Positions 7,928 through 15,518 of a DNA stretch of 64,000 nt are shown one piece after another. How positions within the stretch are numbered: position 1 is the stretch's first letter; every line of letters starts with the position of its first letter. The stretch comes from VFMC01 sp039796935 (GTDB taxonomy: Bacteria; Actinomycetota; Acidimicrobiia; Acidimicrobiales; Ilumatobacteraceae), in the NCBI GenBank assembly GCA_039796935.1, contig JBDKIV010000240.1:1-64000 (forward strand), given 5' to 3'. The position numbers and the translations under genes were made by a program. Under the pieces are notes generated by a model. It was not told where the DNA came from and made no database searches. It saw nothing but the letters and a program-made list of their open reading frames with translations.

Positions 7928-8299
7928 TCACGACCTGCGGAAGCGGTCGAGTTGCCGGCGATCCTTCTTGGTCGGCCGACCGGCAGCCCGGTCACGCTGG
8001 AACATCGGGGCCACGTACTCGCGCGGTGGCGGCGGTGGACTGTGGTCGATGAAGCACTCGGCTGCGATGGTCGCACCGACACGCTTCTCGATCACCTTGG
8101 CCACCTCGAGCACGCGCTGATGACCGTGTGGCCCGGTGAGCGTGGCGGTGACGCGGTCGCCGACCTTCACCCCCGTGGCAGGTTTGGCCGCCGTGGCGTT
8201 CACACGGACATGACCACCCTGGCAGGCATCGGTGGCGGCCGTTCGCGTGGGGTACACCCGGACGGCCCACAGCCACTTGTCGACACGGGTCGTCTCCAC
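7928..8299 (-). CDS. S4-domain RNA-binding protein, HSP15/RqcP-like
   Basis: A small basic protein of 123 residues with an N-terminal S4 domain: VDKWLWAVRVYPTRTAA at residues 6-22 followed by GHVRVNATAAKPATGVKVGD. This is the Hsp15-type variant that binds stalled 50S subunits carrying peptidyl-tRNA. The C-terminal tail (GRPTKKDRRQLDRFRR) is strongly positive and also typical. Start: GTG at 8299, 6 nt after a -10-like CATGCT (8311-8306); another in-frame GTG at 8305 adds only two residues. It is divergent from the Cys-rich gene at 8371, and the two promoters are packed into 70 bp. The role in ribosome rescue is from family knowledge. Confidence 0.85.
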   Translation of the reverse strand: METTRVDKWLWAVRVYPTRTAATDACQGGHVRVNATAAKPATGVKVGDRVTATLTGPHGHQRVLEVAKVIEKRVGATIAAECFIDHSPPPPPREYVAPMFQRDRAAGRPTKKDRRQLDRFRRS

Positions 8300-8370
8300 C
8301 GGCACAGCATGCCGCGTCCGGTGGTGCTGCGGCGGCTCGGTCGTCCCGCTCGTCCTCGTAGCCTGGTCCC

Positions 8371-9084
8371 GTGAGCGACTCTCCGCCCGATCGCTACGTC
8401 GAGGTCGATGCCGGCGACACGCTCTGGCGTTTCGACCGGACATTCCTCGGCTCGAACTGGACCTGCATCTGGGGCCGAGGGTGCCAGGGCATCCTCGCCG
8501 AACCGGCCGAGCACCTCGGCCACGGATGCTGCTCGCTCGGTGCCGAGCTCGACGGCCTCGACGAGGCGCGCACCGTCGCTGCCCTTGCGTCCACCATTGC
8601 GTCGACGGTGTTCCAGCACCACCGCGAGGCTCGTGACGGCGGCGTGTTCGCCGACGACGAGTGCACCAACACACGCGTGGTGGACGGTGCCTGCATCTTC
8701 CTCAACCGACCCGGGTTCGCGGGCGGACCCGGATGTGCGCTCCACCTCGCCGCCCTGGCGTCGGGCGAATCACCGATCGACTGGAAGCCCTCGGTGTGTT
8801 GGCAGCTGCCGGTGAAGGTCGACTGGGAGATGCGTGACGACGACGTGGAGGTGGCCACCGTCCGCGGCTGGGAGCGCCGCGACTGGGGCGAGGACGGCGA
8901 CACGATGGCGTGGTGCTGCACCGAGCAACCCGAGGCGTACGTCGGCGAGCGACCCGTGATCGAGTCGCTCGCCGAGGAGTTGGCCGGCATCACCGGCGAC
9001 GAGGTGTACGTGCAACTCCGTTCGCGCTGGGACCGTGGGGGTCCGCGTGGGAACGATGGCCGTCGAGACGGCCTCGCGGTGTGA
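8371..9084 (+). CDS. Conserved cysteine-rich protein, possible metal or Fe-S site
   Basis: A 237-residue protein that I do not recognise as a named enzyme. It has ten Cys in a non-random pattern: Cys32-x5-Cys38, the pair Cys53-Cys54 in HGCCSLGAEL, Cys98, Cys108, Cys122 in PGCALH, Cys143 and Cys182-Cys183. The CX5C, CC and GCALH order resembles the YkgJ/DUF3109 group of putative zinc- or iron-chelating proteins, so metal binding is a reasonable guess. Trp-rich segments (WTCIWGRG, IDWKPSVCWQ, DWEMRDDD) are also striking. No signal peptide or membrane segment. The GTG at 8371 is 6 nt after a -10 box TAGCCT (8359-8364), indicating a leaderless monocistronic gene. Its 3' end is convergent with the methyltransferase, 23 nt away. 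Confidence 0.7.
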   Translation: MSDSPPDRYVEVDAGDTLWRFDRTFLGSNWTCIWGRGCQGILAEPAEHLGHGCCSLGAELDGLDEARTVAALASTIASTVFQHHREARDGGVFADDECTNTRVVDGACIFLNRPGFAGGPGCALHLAALASGESPIDWKPSVCWQLPVKVDWEMRDDDVEVATVRGWERRDWGEDGDTMAWCCTEQPEAYVGERPVIESLAEELAGITGDEVYVQLRSRWDRGGPRGNDGRRDGLAV

Positions 9085-9107
9085 TCCCCACGAACGGCGC
9101 GCCGAGG

Positions 9108-10529
9108 TCAGAGGTCGTTCGCCGTCCAGAACCCGGGGATCGGACCCGCCGAGCGACCGTGCTCGGCGTAGCTCGACAGCCGCTCGCGACCAGCGCTCGA
9201 GTGCATGTCGATCACGTCGAAGATCACCTCGGCACCGGCCGCCCGTAGGGCAGTGTCACCGTCGCTCTGACGGCGTGGCAGATGGCTCGTCATCACCACG
9301 AGCGGCACATCACCACGGGCCCGCTGCACGGCACAGGCTCGACCGAGGCTCTTCCACACGACATCGGTCGATTGCAGCCCGCCGCGGTGGCTGGTGTGCT
9401 GGCCGGCGACATCGAAGAACCATTCGGCGCCGGTGGCATCGACCGCCACCAGGTCGACGACGACGCCGGTCCGGCGGATCCGACGGTCACGCCCCGTGAT
9501 GGTGAACCCGACCTCCTCGAGCACCCGCTCGGCGAGTCGCGTTGCCGCGACGCCGTCGACGGATGCCGAGACCCGGTCCGGTCCGTCGCCGAGGGCCTCG
9601 GCGTCGACGGTCTCGGCCTCGAGGGCCTCGGCCACACGTCGTCGCGCCATGTCGACGTAGCTCGCGTCGAGGTCGTACCCCACGTACCGGCGACCGAGGC
9701 AGGCCGCCGCGACGAGCGACGAGCCGCTCCCCATGAACGGGTCGAGCACCAGGTCGTCGCGGAAGGTGTAGAGCCGGATCAGCTGTTCGGGGAGTTCGAC
9801 CGGGAACGGCGCCGGATGCCCCACCCGCCGCGCGCTCTCGGGCGGGATCGACCACACGTCGAGCGTCAGGGCGAGGAAGTCCTCGGTGAGCACCGTGCTC
9901 TCGTGCGGCAGGCCGGCAGCTGCGCGCTGTTTGACGGACTGCGCGCGATCGAAACGTCCCTTGCTGGCGACGACGATCCGCTCGCTGATGTCGCGCAGCA
10001 CGGGGTTGGCTGCGCTGCGGAACGAACCCCAGGCGCACGACCCGTTGGCACCCTCGCCCTTGCGCCAGATGAGCTCGCCTCGCAGCAGCAGACCGAGGTC
10101 GTGCTCGAGGATCCGGATGACGTCGGCCGACAGGCTCCGGTAGGGCTTGCGGCCGAGGTTGGCGACGTTGACGGCGATGCGCCCGCCGGGCTCGAGCTTG
10201 CGGACGCATTCGGCGAAGACGTCGGTGAGCATCTCGAGGTACTCGAGGTACGAAGACGGGATGCCGTCCCGCTCGAGCTCTTCTTCGTACTGCTTGCCGG
10301 CGAAGTACGGGGGCGAGGTGACCACGAGCGCCACCGAACCGTCGGCCACGCGATCCATGTGCCGGGCATCGCCGTGCACGAAGGGTTCTTCCACCGGCAG
10401 GGGAGGTGACACGGTCGCATCGTTCGACAGCTCGGGCGAACGGAACCGCCCGTAGAACGCCGACGAGTCGTGGCTCTCGCGGGTGCTGACGCCGAAGTTG
10501 GAGGTCGCTGTCTTGCGTCGGCCTGTCAT
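9108..10529 (-). CDS. Beta-class DNA methyltransferase with extra C-terminal domain
   Basis: A 473-residue site-specific amino-methyltransferase. Motif order is beta-class: catalytic TSPPY at 71-75 (Ser-Pro-Pro-Tyr, common in N4-cytosine enzymes), then the AdoMet-binding DPFMGSGSS at 263-271 and the following GYDLDASYV. After residue 305 comes a separate domain of about 130 residues (GFTITGRDRRIRRTGVVVDLVAVD...EWFFDVAG) whose beta-strand, acidic and Val-rich pattern resembles a restriction-endonuclease-like fold without the catalytic Lys; this could be a DNA-recognition or decayed nuclease part. Start at the ATG at 10529 with RBS GGAGAGGTG directly upstream; the frame continues further upstream but through the tRNA gene, so that part is not coding. 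No separate restriction enzyme gene is adjacent, so it may be an orphan or regulatory methyltransferase. Confidence 0.88.
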   Translation of the reverse strand: MTGRRKTATSNFGVSTRESHDSSAFYGRFRSPELSNDATVSPPLPVEEPFVHGDARHMDRVADGSVALVVTSPPYFAGKQYEEELERDGIPSSYLEYLEMLTDVFAECVRKLEPGGRIAVNVANLGRKPYRSLSADVIRILEHDLGLLLRGELIWRKGEGANGSCAWGSFRSAANPVLRDISERIVVASKGRFDRAQSVKQRAAAGLPHESTVLTEDFLALTLDVWSIPPESARRVGHPAPFPVELPEQLIRLYTFRDDLVLDPFMGSGSSLVAAACLGRRYVGYDLDASYVDMARRRVAEALEAETVDAEALGDGPDRVSASVDGVAATRLAERVLEEVGFTITGRDRRIRRTGVVVDLVAVDATGAEWFFDVAGQHTSHRGGLQSTDVVWKSLGRACAVQRARGDVPLVVMTSHLPRRQSDGDTALRAAGAEVIFDVIDMHSSAGRERLSSYAEHGRSAGPIPGFWTANDL

Positions 10530-10619
10530 CACCTCTCCTCGCGCGCCGCCCGACACTACAAGACGCCTGGGCGTGGGAGTTCGTACGTCGATGCATGCAG
10601 GCCCTGGTCGGGGCCGACG

Positions 10620-10703
10620 CGGAACGGGAGGGATTCGAACCCCCGGGCCTTGTGAGCCGGCCGCTTTCAAGGCGGCTGCATTTGTCCGCTCTGCCACCGT
10701 TCC
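10620..10703 (-). tRNA. tRNA-Ser (anticodon TGA)
   Basis: On the minus strand a complete cloverleaf folds: 7-bp acceptor GGAACGG/CCGTTCC, short D arm GCA/TGC, anticodon arm GCCGC-CTTGAAA-GCGGC giving anticodon TGA, a long variable arm characteristic of Ser/Leu tRNAs, a T arm with GGTTCGAATCC, and discriminator G. CCA is not encoded. It reads UCA/UCG serine codons. It is not tRNA-Sec, whose anticodon would be TCA and whose acceptor arm is longer. Confidence 0.95.
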
Positions 10704-10743
10704 GTCCGACACGCTACCGGCGAGCGAGGGGCGGCGACGACGG

Positions 10744-11205
10744 TCAGCCGGCGAGTGCCGACTTCACCGACGCAGCGATCTTCGCGCCGTCGGCGGTGCT
10801 TCCGGCACGCGCCCGCACGGCGCTCACCACACGGCCCATCGCCTTCATGCCGGTGGCACCATCGGCGGCGGCCGCAGCCACCTCCTCGGCCACGACCACG
10901 GCCAACTCGGCGTCGGACATGGCTGCCGGCAGGTACTGCTCGAGCACCGCCGCCTCGGCCCGGGCCCGCTCGACCCGATCCGGCCGTCCGGCGGCCTGGA
11001 AGGCGTCAGCGGTCTCGTGGTGCTTGCGCACTTCGACCGCCACCACGGCGAGCACCTGGTCGTCGCTGAGTTGTGCTGCCTCGTCACCGGCCGTCTCGGC
11101 CACGGCGATCGCCGACAGTGCCTGACGCAACGCCGACAGCGCCACCTCGTCCCGCGCCTTCATCGCTGTTTCGAGCGCCCCTCGGAGTTCGGCCTTCACA
11201 CTCAT
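10744..11205 (-). CDS. GatB/YqeY domain protein
   Basis: A 153-residue YqeY-family protein related to the tail domain of the GatB subunit of the Asp/Glu-tRNA amidotransferase, where that domain contacts tRNA. Standard features: N-terminal helix LRGALETAMKARDEVALSALRQALSAI, the central RVERARAEAAVLEQYLPAAMSDAEL, and the C-terminal MGRVVSAVRARAGSTADGAKIAASVKSAL. As a free-standing protein its function is not established; it is often found next to tRNA or primase genes. The ATG at 11205 overlaps the stop of pheA by 4 bp, so it is translated from the pheA message. The nearby tRNA-Ser lies 40 nt beyond its 3' end. Confidence 0.93.
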   Translation of the reverse strand: MSVKAELRGALETAMKARDEVALSALRQALSAIAVAETAGDEAAQLSDDQVLAVVAVEVRKHHETADAFQAAGRPDRVERARAEAAVLEQYLPAAMSDAELAVVVAEEVAAAAADGATGMKAMGRVVSAVRARAGSTADGAKIAASVKSALAG

Positions 11206-12140
11206 CGTCCACCCTCCATGGTCCACACCTGGTGACGTAGCGACGTCATCCACTCGTCTGCTTCTCGCGACCGGGCATCGGCCTCTTCGCGTACCTCGTC
11301 GGCAGCGAAACCCGCCGCAGGGTACGACCCCAGGAACTTCACCCGTCCCTGCTTGGCGTGCAAGGCCTTCATGGCGTCGGCCAGCAACTCGTCGGTGATG
11401 TGCCCGTCGGCGTAGAGGATGAAGCAGTAGTTGCCCAATCCGGTGTTCTTGGTGGGCCGCGAGATGAGGTTGGACAGGTTGATCCGGCGAGCCGCGAACT
11501 CTTGGAGGATCGAGATGAGACTCCCGGGTTCGTCGGCTCGCTGGTACACGACCAGCGCCGTCCGGTCGTGCCCGGTGCGCGGTGGAACGCCCGCCTTCGC
11601 GACGACCACGAACCGGGTCTGGTTGCCGGGATGGTCGGCGATGTCGGTGGCCAACACCTCGAGTCCGTACCGCTCTCCGGCGACACGGGGGGCGACCGCG
11701 GCGGTACCCGGCCCGAGCTCTGCAGCCAGCCGTGCACCATCGGCCGTCGAATTGGCAGCTCGAACATCGGCCTGCGGCACGTGTTGGCGGAGATAGGCGT
11801 GACACTGCGCCGTCGCCACGGGGATCGACAGCACCACCGTCACGTCGCCGAGGCGGGTGCCCGGGTGGGCGACGAGGCAATGCTCGATGTCGAGCACGAC
11901 CTCTCGCTGGATGAGCAGGTCGTGGTTGAACGCCAGTTCGTCCTGGGTGAGATTGACCGCACCTTCGATCGAGTTCTCGATGGCGACGAAGCCGAGATCG
12001 ACTTCTCCGGCATCGACCGCGTCGAGCACGTCGGGCATCGTGCGATACGGCACCAACTCTGCCCGTGCGAGGTCGGGCTGTGACTTCAACGCCTGCTCGG
12101 TGAACGTGCCGAGCGGGCCGAGGAACCCGATCCGTGTCAT
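11202..12140 (-). CDS. pheA: Prephenate dehydratase
   Basis: A 312-residue enzyme of phenylalanine biosynthesis that converts prephenate to phenylpyruvate in the cytoplasm. The catalytic lobe opens with FLGPLGTFTEQAL and contains VAIENSIEGAVN and the catalytic TRF motif in GNQTRFVVV near residue 175. A C-terminal ACT domain (PGSLISILQEFAARRINLSNLISRP) carries the ESRP-like region for Phe feedback inhibition, here as SRP. It is monofunctional with no chorismate mutase domain, as is usual in Actinobacteria. Start: ATG at 12140, 7 nt after a -10 box TAGCCT (12153-12148), so leaderless. It overlaps yqeY by 4 bp downstream and is divergent from larB. Confidence 0.96.
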   Translation of the reverse strand: MTRIGFLGPLGTFTEQALKSQPDLARAELVPYRTMPDVLDAVDAGEVDLGFVAIENSIEGAVNLTQDELAFNHDLLIQREVVLDIEHCLVAHPGTRLGDVTVVLSIPVATAQCHAYLRQHVPQADVRAANSTADGARLAAELGPGTAAVAPRVAGERYGLEVLATDIADHPGNQTRFVVVAKAGVPPRTGHDRTALVVYQRADEPGSLISILQEFAARRINLSNLISRPTKNTGLGNYCFILYADGHITDELLADAMKALHAKQGRVKFLGSYPAAGFAADEVREEADARSREADEWMTSLRHQVWTMEGGR

Positions 12141-12212
12141 GGGACCAAGGCTACGCGGCGGCGATCGGACGCGGACGAACGGTACCGGTCGGCTGGCGGC
12201 CACAATGTGGGG

Positions 12213-12974
12213 GTGGACGAAGCCCGACTGCGCCAACTGATCGACGATGTCCGAACGGGTTCGGTCGCGCCGGACGCGGCCGTGGCCGCATTGCGCCGCC
12301 TGCCCTTCGCCGACGTCGGCGATGCCCTCGTCGATCACCATCGCTCGCTCCGACAAGGCATGCCCGAGGCCGTGTACGGCCCCGGCAAGTCGCCCGAGCA
12401 GTGCGTCCGGATCGTCGGTGAGCTGTTGACCAACGGTTCGGGGCCGGTGCTGCTCACCCGGGCCACCGCCGACGTGCGCGACGCCGTGGTCGACGCACAT
12501 CCAGCTGCCCATGCCACGGCCACCGGCTCGACCACCTGCCTCACGTGGCGTGTGCCCGACCCGTGGCGGCCACAGCGGGTGCTGGCCATCAGCGCAGGCA
12601 CGGCCGACGTGCCCGTGCTCGACGAAGCGGTCGTGACGCTGCGCGCCTACGGGTTCGATCCCGAGCGGATCACCGACGTGGGTGTGGCGGGACTGCACCG
12701 GTTGCTGGCCCACCTCGACCAGGTGACCGCCGCCGACGCGATCGTGGTGGCTGCCGGGATGGAGGGCGCGCTCGCCAGCGTGATCGGCGGGCTCTCGGCG
12801 GCTCCGGTCGTCGCGGTGCCCACCAGCGTCGGCTACGGCGCAGGACTCGACGGCGTCACCGCACTGCTGGCCATGCACGCATCGTGCGCGAGCGGGGTCA
12901 CCGTGGTCGGTATCGACAACGGGTTCGGGGCGGCCTGCGCCATCGCACGCATCTTCTCGACGGTGACGCCGTGA
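12213..12974 (+). CDS. larB: LarB, pyridinium-3,5-biscarboxylate synthase
   Basis: A 253-residue AIR-carboxylase-like (PurE-fold) protein. LarB carboxylates and hydrolyses nicotinic acid adenine dinucleotide in the first step of the nickel-pincer nucleotide cofactor pathway. N-terminal helical part GKSPEQCVRIV at about residue 63 is diagnostic, and the PurE-like core carries ISAGTADVPVLDEA, AGMEGALASVIGGL and PTSVGYGAG, all hallmarks of LarB. Start: GTG at 12213, 6 nt after a -10-like CACAAT (12201-12206); a GTG at 12207 would overlap that spacing. The stop overlaps the GTG of larC by 4 bp, giving a larB-larC operon. No larE or racemase larA is in the window. Confidence 0.93.
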   Translation: MDEARLRQLIDDVRTGSVAPDAAVAALRRLPFADVGDALVDHHRSLRQGMPEAVYGPGKSPEQCVRIVGELLTNGSGPVLLTRATADVRDAVVDAHPAAHATATGSTTCLTWRVPDPWRPQRVLAISAGTADVPVLDEAVVTLRAYGFDPERITDVGVAGLHRLLAHLDQVTAADAIVVAAGMEGALASVIGGLSAAPVVAVPTSVGYGAGLDGVTALLAMHASCASGVTVVGIDNGFGAACAIARIFSTVTP

Positions 12975-14266
12975 CGACCACCACCGCCTGGTTCAACTGT
13001 TTCGCCGGGACGGCCGGTGACATGACCATGGGGGCGCTGATCGATGCCGGCGCCGATCCGGTCGCCGTGATGGAGATCGTGTCGTGCCTCGATGTCGGTG
13101 GGTTCGCGCTGACCTTCGAGCCGGTGCTGCGGTGCGGCATCGCCAGCACGTACGCCGTCGTGGTCACCGACGCACACGGTCACGAGGGCCCCCGCGACGA
13201 CCCCGCCGAGGCACACCGGCACGAGCACGGGCACGACCACGACCACGAGCACGGGCACGAGCAGCACGGCCATCGTCCGTACCGCGAGATCCGCGACCTG
13301 CTCGACGCAGCACCACTGCCTCCTCGGGTCCGTGACCGCGCCCAGCGAACCTTCCGCGCGCTCGCCGAAGCAGAGGCCCGGATGCACCGGACGTCGCCCG
13401 ACGAGGTCGGATTCCACGAGGTCGGTGCGCTCGACGCGATCGTCGACATCGTCGGAACCTGCGCGGCGCTCGAGGTGCTCGAGGTCGATCACATCGTGTG
13501 CAGCCCGATCACCCTCGGCCACGGCCAGGTCAGGGCGGCCCACGGGTCACTGCCCAACCCGGCACCGGCGACCCTCGAACTCCTCGCCATGCGCGGCGCC
13601 CCGAGCCGGGGCATCGACGACCGGCGCGAGTTGGCGACACCGACCGGCGTCGCGCTCATGACCGCCCTGGCCGACGACTTCGGGCCGATGCCCGCGCTGG
13701 GTGTCCGCTCGGTCGGGTACGGCGCCGGCACTCGCGACATCGAGGGACGGCCCAACGTGGTGCAGGTGGTCATCGGCGACTCGCTCGACTCGACCCCCGG
13801 GCCCGGCCAGGCCGTCGCGCTCCTCGAGTGCAACGTCGACGACGTCACCGGTGAGGTGATCGCCCACACGATCGGGGCGCTGCTGGCCGCCGGTGCGCAC
13901 GACGCGTGGGCGACGCCGATCGTCATGAAGAAGGGCCGGCCGGCGCACACGGTGCACGCGCTCTGCGACCCGGCGTCGATCGACCGAGTTCGACAGGTGA
14001 TGGTCGACGAGACGGGAACGCTCGGCGTGCGCGGTTCGACGATGCAGCGGTGGCCGCAGCAGCGCGAGCACGACACGGTCGAACTCGACGGTCACCTGGT
14101 GCGGGTGAAGCGCTCCGCCGGCCGCGTCAAGGTCGAACACGACGATGCGGTCGTGGCCGCAGCGGCCCTCGGCCGCCCGCTGCGCGTGGTGATCGAGCAG
14201 GTCGTCAGCCGGGCGTCACGTCAGCTGCCCAACGCATCGGCGACGAACGCCTCGATGCCGGCCTGA
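12971..14266 (+). CDS. larC: LarC, nickel-pincer cofactor nickel insertase, single frame
   Basis: A 431-residue LarC that inserts nickel into pyridinium-3,5-bisthiocarboxylate mononucleotide using CTP. N-terminal domain WFNCFAGTAGDMTMGAL is diagnostic. A His-rich segment (residues 69-101, HRHEHGHDHDHEHGHEQHGH) would bind nickel. The C-terminal LarC2 part has LLECNVDDVTGEVI and VMKKGRPAHTV. In some lactobacilli larC is split into larC1 and larC2 joined by programmed frameshifting; here both parts are in one uninterrupted frame. GTG start overlaps the larB stop (GTGA). The 3' end overlaps the convergent tlpA-like gene by 46 bp. LarE must be elsewhere for a complete pathway. Confidence 0.93.
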   Translation: MTTTTAWFNCFAGTAGDMTMGALIDAGADPVAVMEIVSCLDVGGFALTFEPVLRCGIASTYAVVVTDAHGHEGPRDDPAEAHRHEHGHDHDHEHGHEQHGHRPYREIRDLLDAAPLPPRVRDRAQRTFRALAEAEARMHRTSPDEVGFHEVGALDAIVDIVGTCAALEVLEVDHIVCSPITLGHGQVRAAHGSLPNPAPATLELLAMRGAPSRGIDDRRELATPTGVALMTALADDFGPMPALGVRSVGYGAGTRDIEGRPNVVQVVIGDSLDSTPGPGQAVALLECNVDDVTGEVIAHTIGALLAAGAHDAWATPIVMKKGRPAHTVHALCDPASIDRVRQVMVDETGTLGVRGSTMQRWPQQREHDTVELDGHLVRVKRSAGRVKVEHDDAVVAAAALGRPLRVVIEQVVSRASRQLPNASATNASMPA

Positions 14267-14928
14267 CCCAACTCTCCCGACGACCGGGCGAGCACCGTGC
14301 CGTCGGTGCCGATGATCACGCTGAACGGGAACCCCGACACGCCCATCGCCGTCGCCGCGTCGACCGCCTGACTGTCGGCGAGCACGGGCCAGTCCCAGCC
14401 CTTGTCGACGATCCACTCCGACGGCGGATAGTTGGGCCGATCGGCCGACACGGCAGTCGTCACGCCGATGACCTGCAGGCCCTCGGGCACTGCCCCGCTC
14501 GCCTGCCACTTCAAGAGCTCGGGTACTTCTCGGTTGCAGTGTTCGCACCAGTGGGCGAGGAAGACCAGCATGACCGGACCCTTCGAGGGGTCGATCTCGA
14601 CCGGGGTGCCGTCGAAGGTGTACCCCGACAACCCCGGTGCCGGTGTCCCGACGGCAGGATCGGCTGCCGGGTCCTCGAGCGGGGGCAGCGGCGAACCCGT
14701 CACGGTGATCGGCCAGGTCTCTGCCACCGTCCCGGACGGCACGGACCCATCGGCGGGAACGCTCCCCTCGGTCACCTCGTCGTCACCGCCGGCACCGACG
14801 ATGGCGACCAACCCGGCGATCGCCACGACGGCGGCGACACCGACCGCGATCCAGAGTCCCGTGCGCTTGGGGGCCGGTGACGATGCCTGGCGCCCGCTCG
14901 GACGCGGCTTAGCGGTGTTCTTGCCCAT
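14221..14928 (-). CDS. Membrane-anchored TlpA-like thioredoxin-fold protein
   Basis: A 235-residue redox protein with one N-terminal transmembrane helix (residues 24-47) and an extracytoplasmic TlpA/AhpC-type thioredoxin domain. The active site is Cys128-Glu-His-Cys131 in LAHWCEHC, with the cis-Pro in GVSGFPFSVII. The linker between (residues 50-95) is Gly/Pro/acidic. Such proteins donate or accept disulfides outside the membrane; adjacent DsbB suggests it is the substrate-facing partner re-oxidised by DsbB. It overlaps the 3' end of dsbB by 20 bp, so the two are one transcription unit, and it is convergent with larC over 46 bp. Cytochrome c maturation (CcmG-like) is an alternative role. Confidence 0.88.
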   Translation of the reverse strand: MGKNTAKPRPSGRQASSPAPKRTGLWIAVGVAAVVAIAGLVAIVGAGGDDEVTEGSVPADGSVPSGTVAETWPITVTGSPLPPLEDPAADPAVGTPAPGLSGYTFDGTPVEIDPSKGPVMLVFLAHWCEHCNREVPELLKWQASGAVPEGLQVIGVTTAVSADRPNYPPSEWIVDKGWDWPVLADSQAVDAATAMGVSGFPFSVIIGTDGTVLARSSGELGQAGIEAFVADALGS

Positions 14929-15448
14929 GGGGGTCCTCCTCGTGGGGAAGTAGCAGCAGGGCGAGCACCGTCAGGAAACCCGCACCTGCCATGAACGACA
15001 GGGTGACGAAACCGAACTCACGGAAGTACGGCGAACTGCACGGGGCGAACAGATCGCACGAACCCGTCTCGATGCCGGGGAACCATTCGACGAGATAGTG
15101 GTACACCGACACGGCCGTGCCGACCGCTGCGAGCGGAACGGCGTACCAGCGGACACCTCGGTCACGACGGATCGCCCCGACGAGCAGCACCAGCGCCAGC
15201 GAGAACATGGCGATCCGCTGGTACCAGCAGAGCTTGCAGGGGATGAAGTTCTGGACCTCGCTGAAGTAGAGGCTGCCGGCCGTCGACACAGCCGCCACGG
15301 CGAAGGCCATCCAGCGCGACGACGGGCCGATCTGGTTGAGCAGCGACCGGCCCGACGGCACGAGCCGAAGGACCACCATCACCACACTGCCGGCCAACGC
15401 CAGCAGCGCCAGCAACGAAAAGAACCGCTGAGCCGCCGACAGGGACAT
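14909..15448 (-). CDS. dsbB: Disulfide bond formation protein DsbB
   Basis: A 179-residue four-helix membrane protein that re-oxidises a periplasmic thiol oxidase and passes electrons to quinone. The first Cys pair is Cys71-x2-Cys74 in PCKLCWYQR, the DsbB quinone-site motif with the Arg. The second is Cys131...Cys137 in GSCDLFAPCS. Transmembrane segments are clear at about 9-28, 45-63, 78-94 and 150-172. Start: ATG at 15448, 7 nt after the -10-like CAGAAT (15461-15456); an ATG three codons upstream lies too near that box. Most Actinobacteria use VKOR rather than DsbB in this role, so the presence of a DsbB plus a TlpA-like partner is of note. Confidence 0.9.
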   Translation of the reverse strand: MSLSAAQRFFSLLALLALAGSVVMVVLRLVPSGRSLLNQIGPSSRWMAFAVAAVSTAGSLYFSEVQNFIPCKLCWYQRIAMFSLALVLLVGAIRRDRGVRWYAVPLAAVGTAVSVYHYLVEWFPGIETGSCDLFAPCSSPYFREFGFVTLSFMAGAGFLTVLALLLLPHEEDPHGQEHR

Positions 15449-15518
15449 CGCCCTCATTCTGCCCGGTGTTTCACCCGTTGGGGCTTCGCTCGAGCAAGAG
15501 CGCTGGCATGATGCTCGT

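Noticed and set aside
10620..10703. The tRNA with TGA anticodon as the selenocysteine tRNA
   Set aside because: Its anticodon reads UCA serine codons. tRNA-Sec needs anticodon TCA and an 8-bp acceptor stem.
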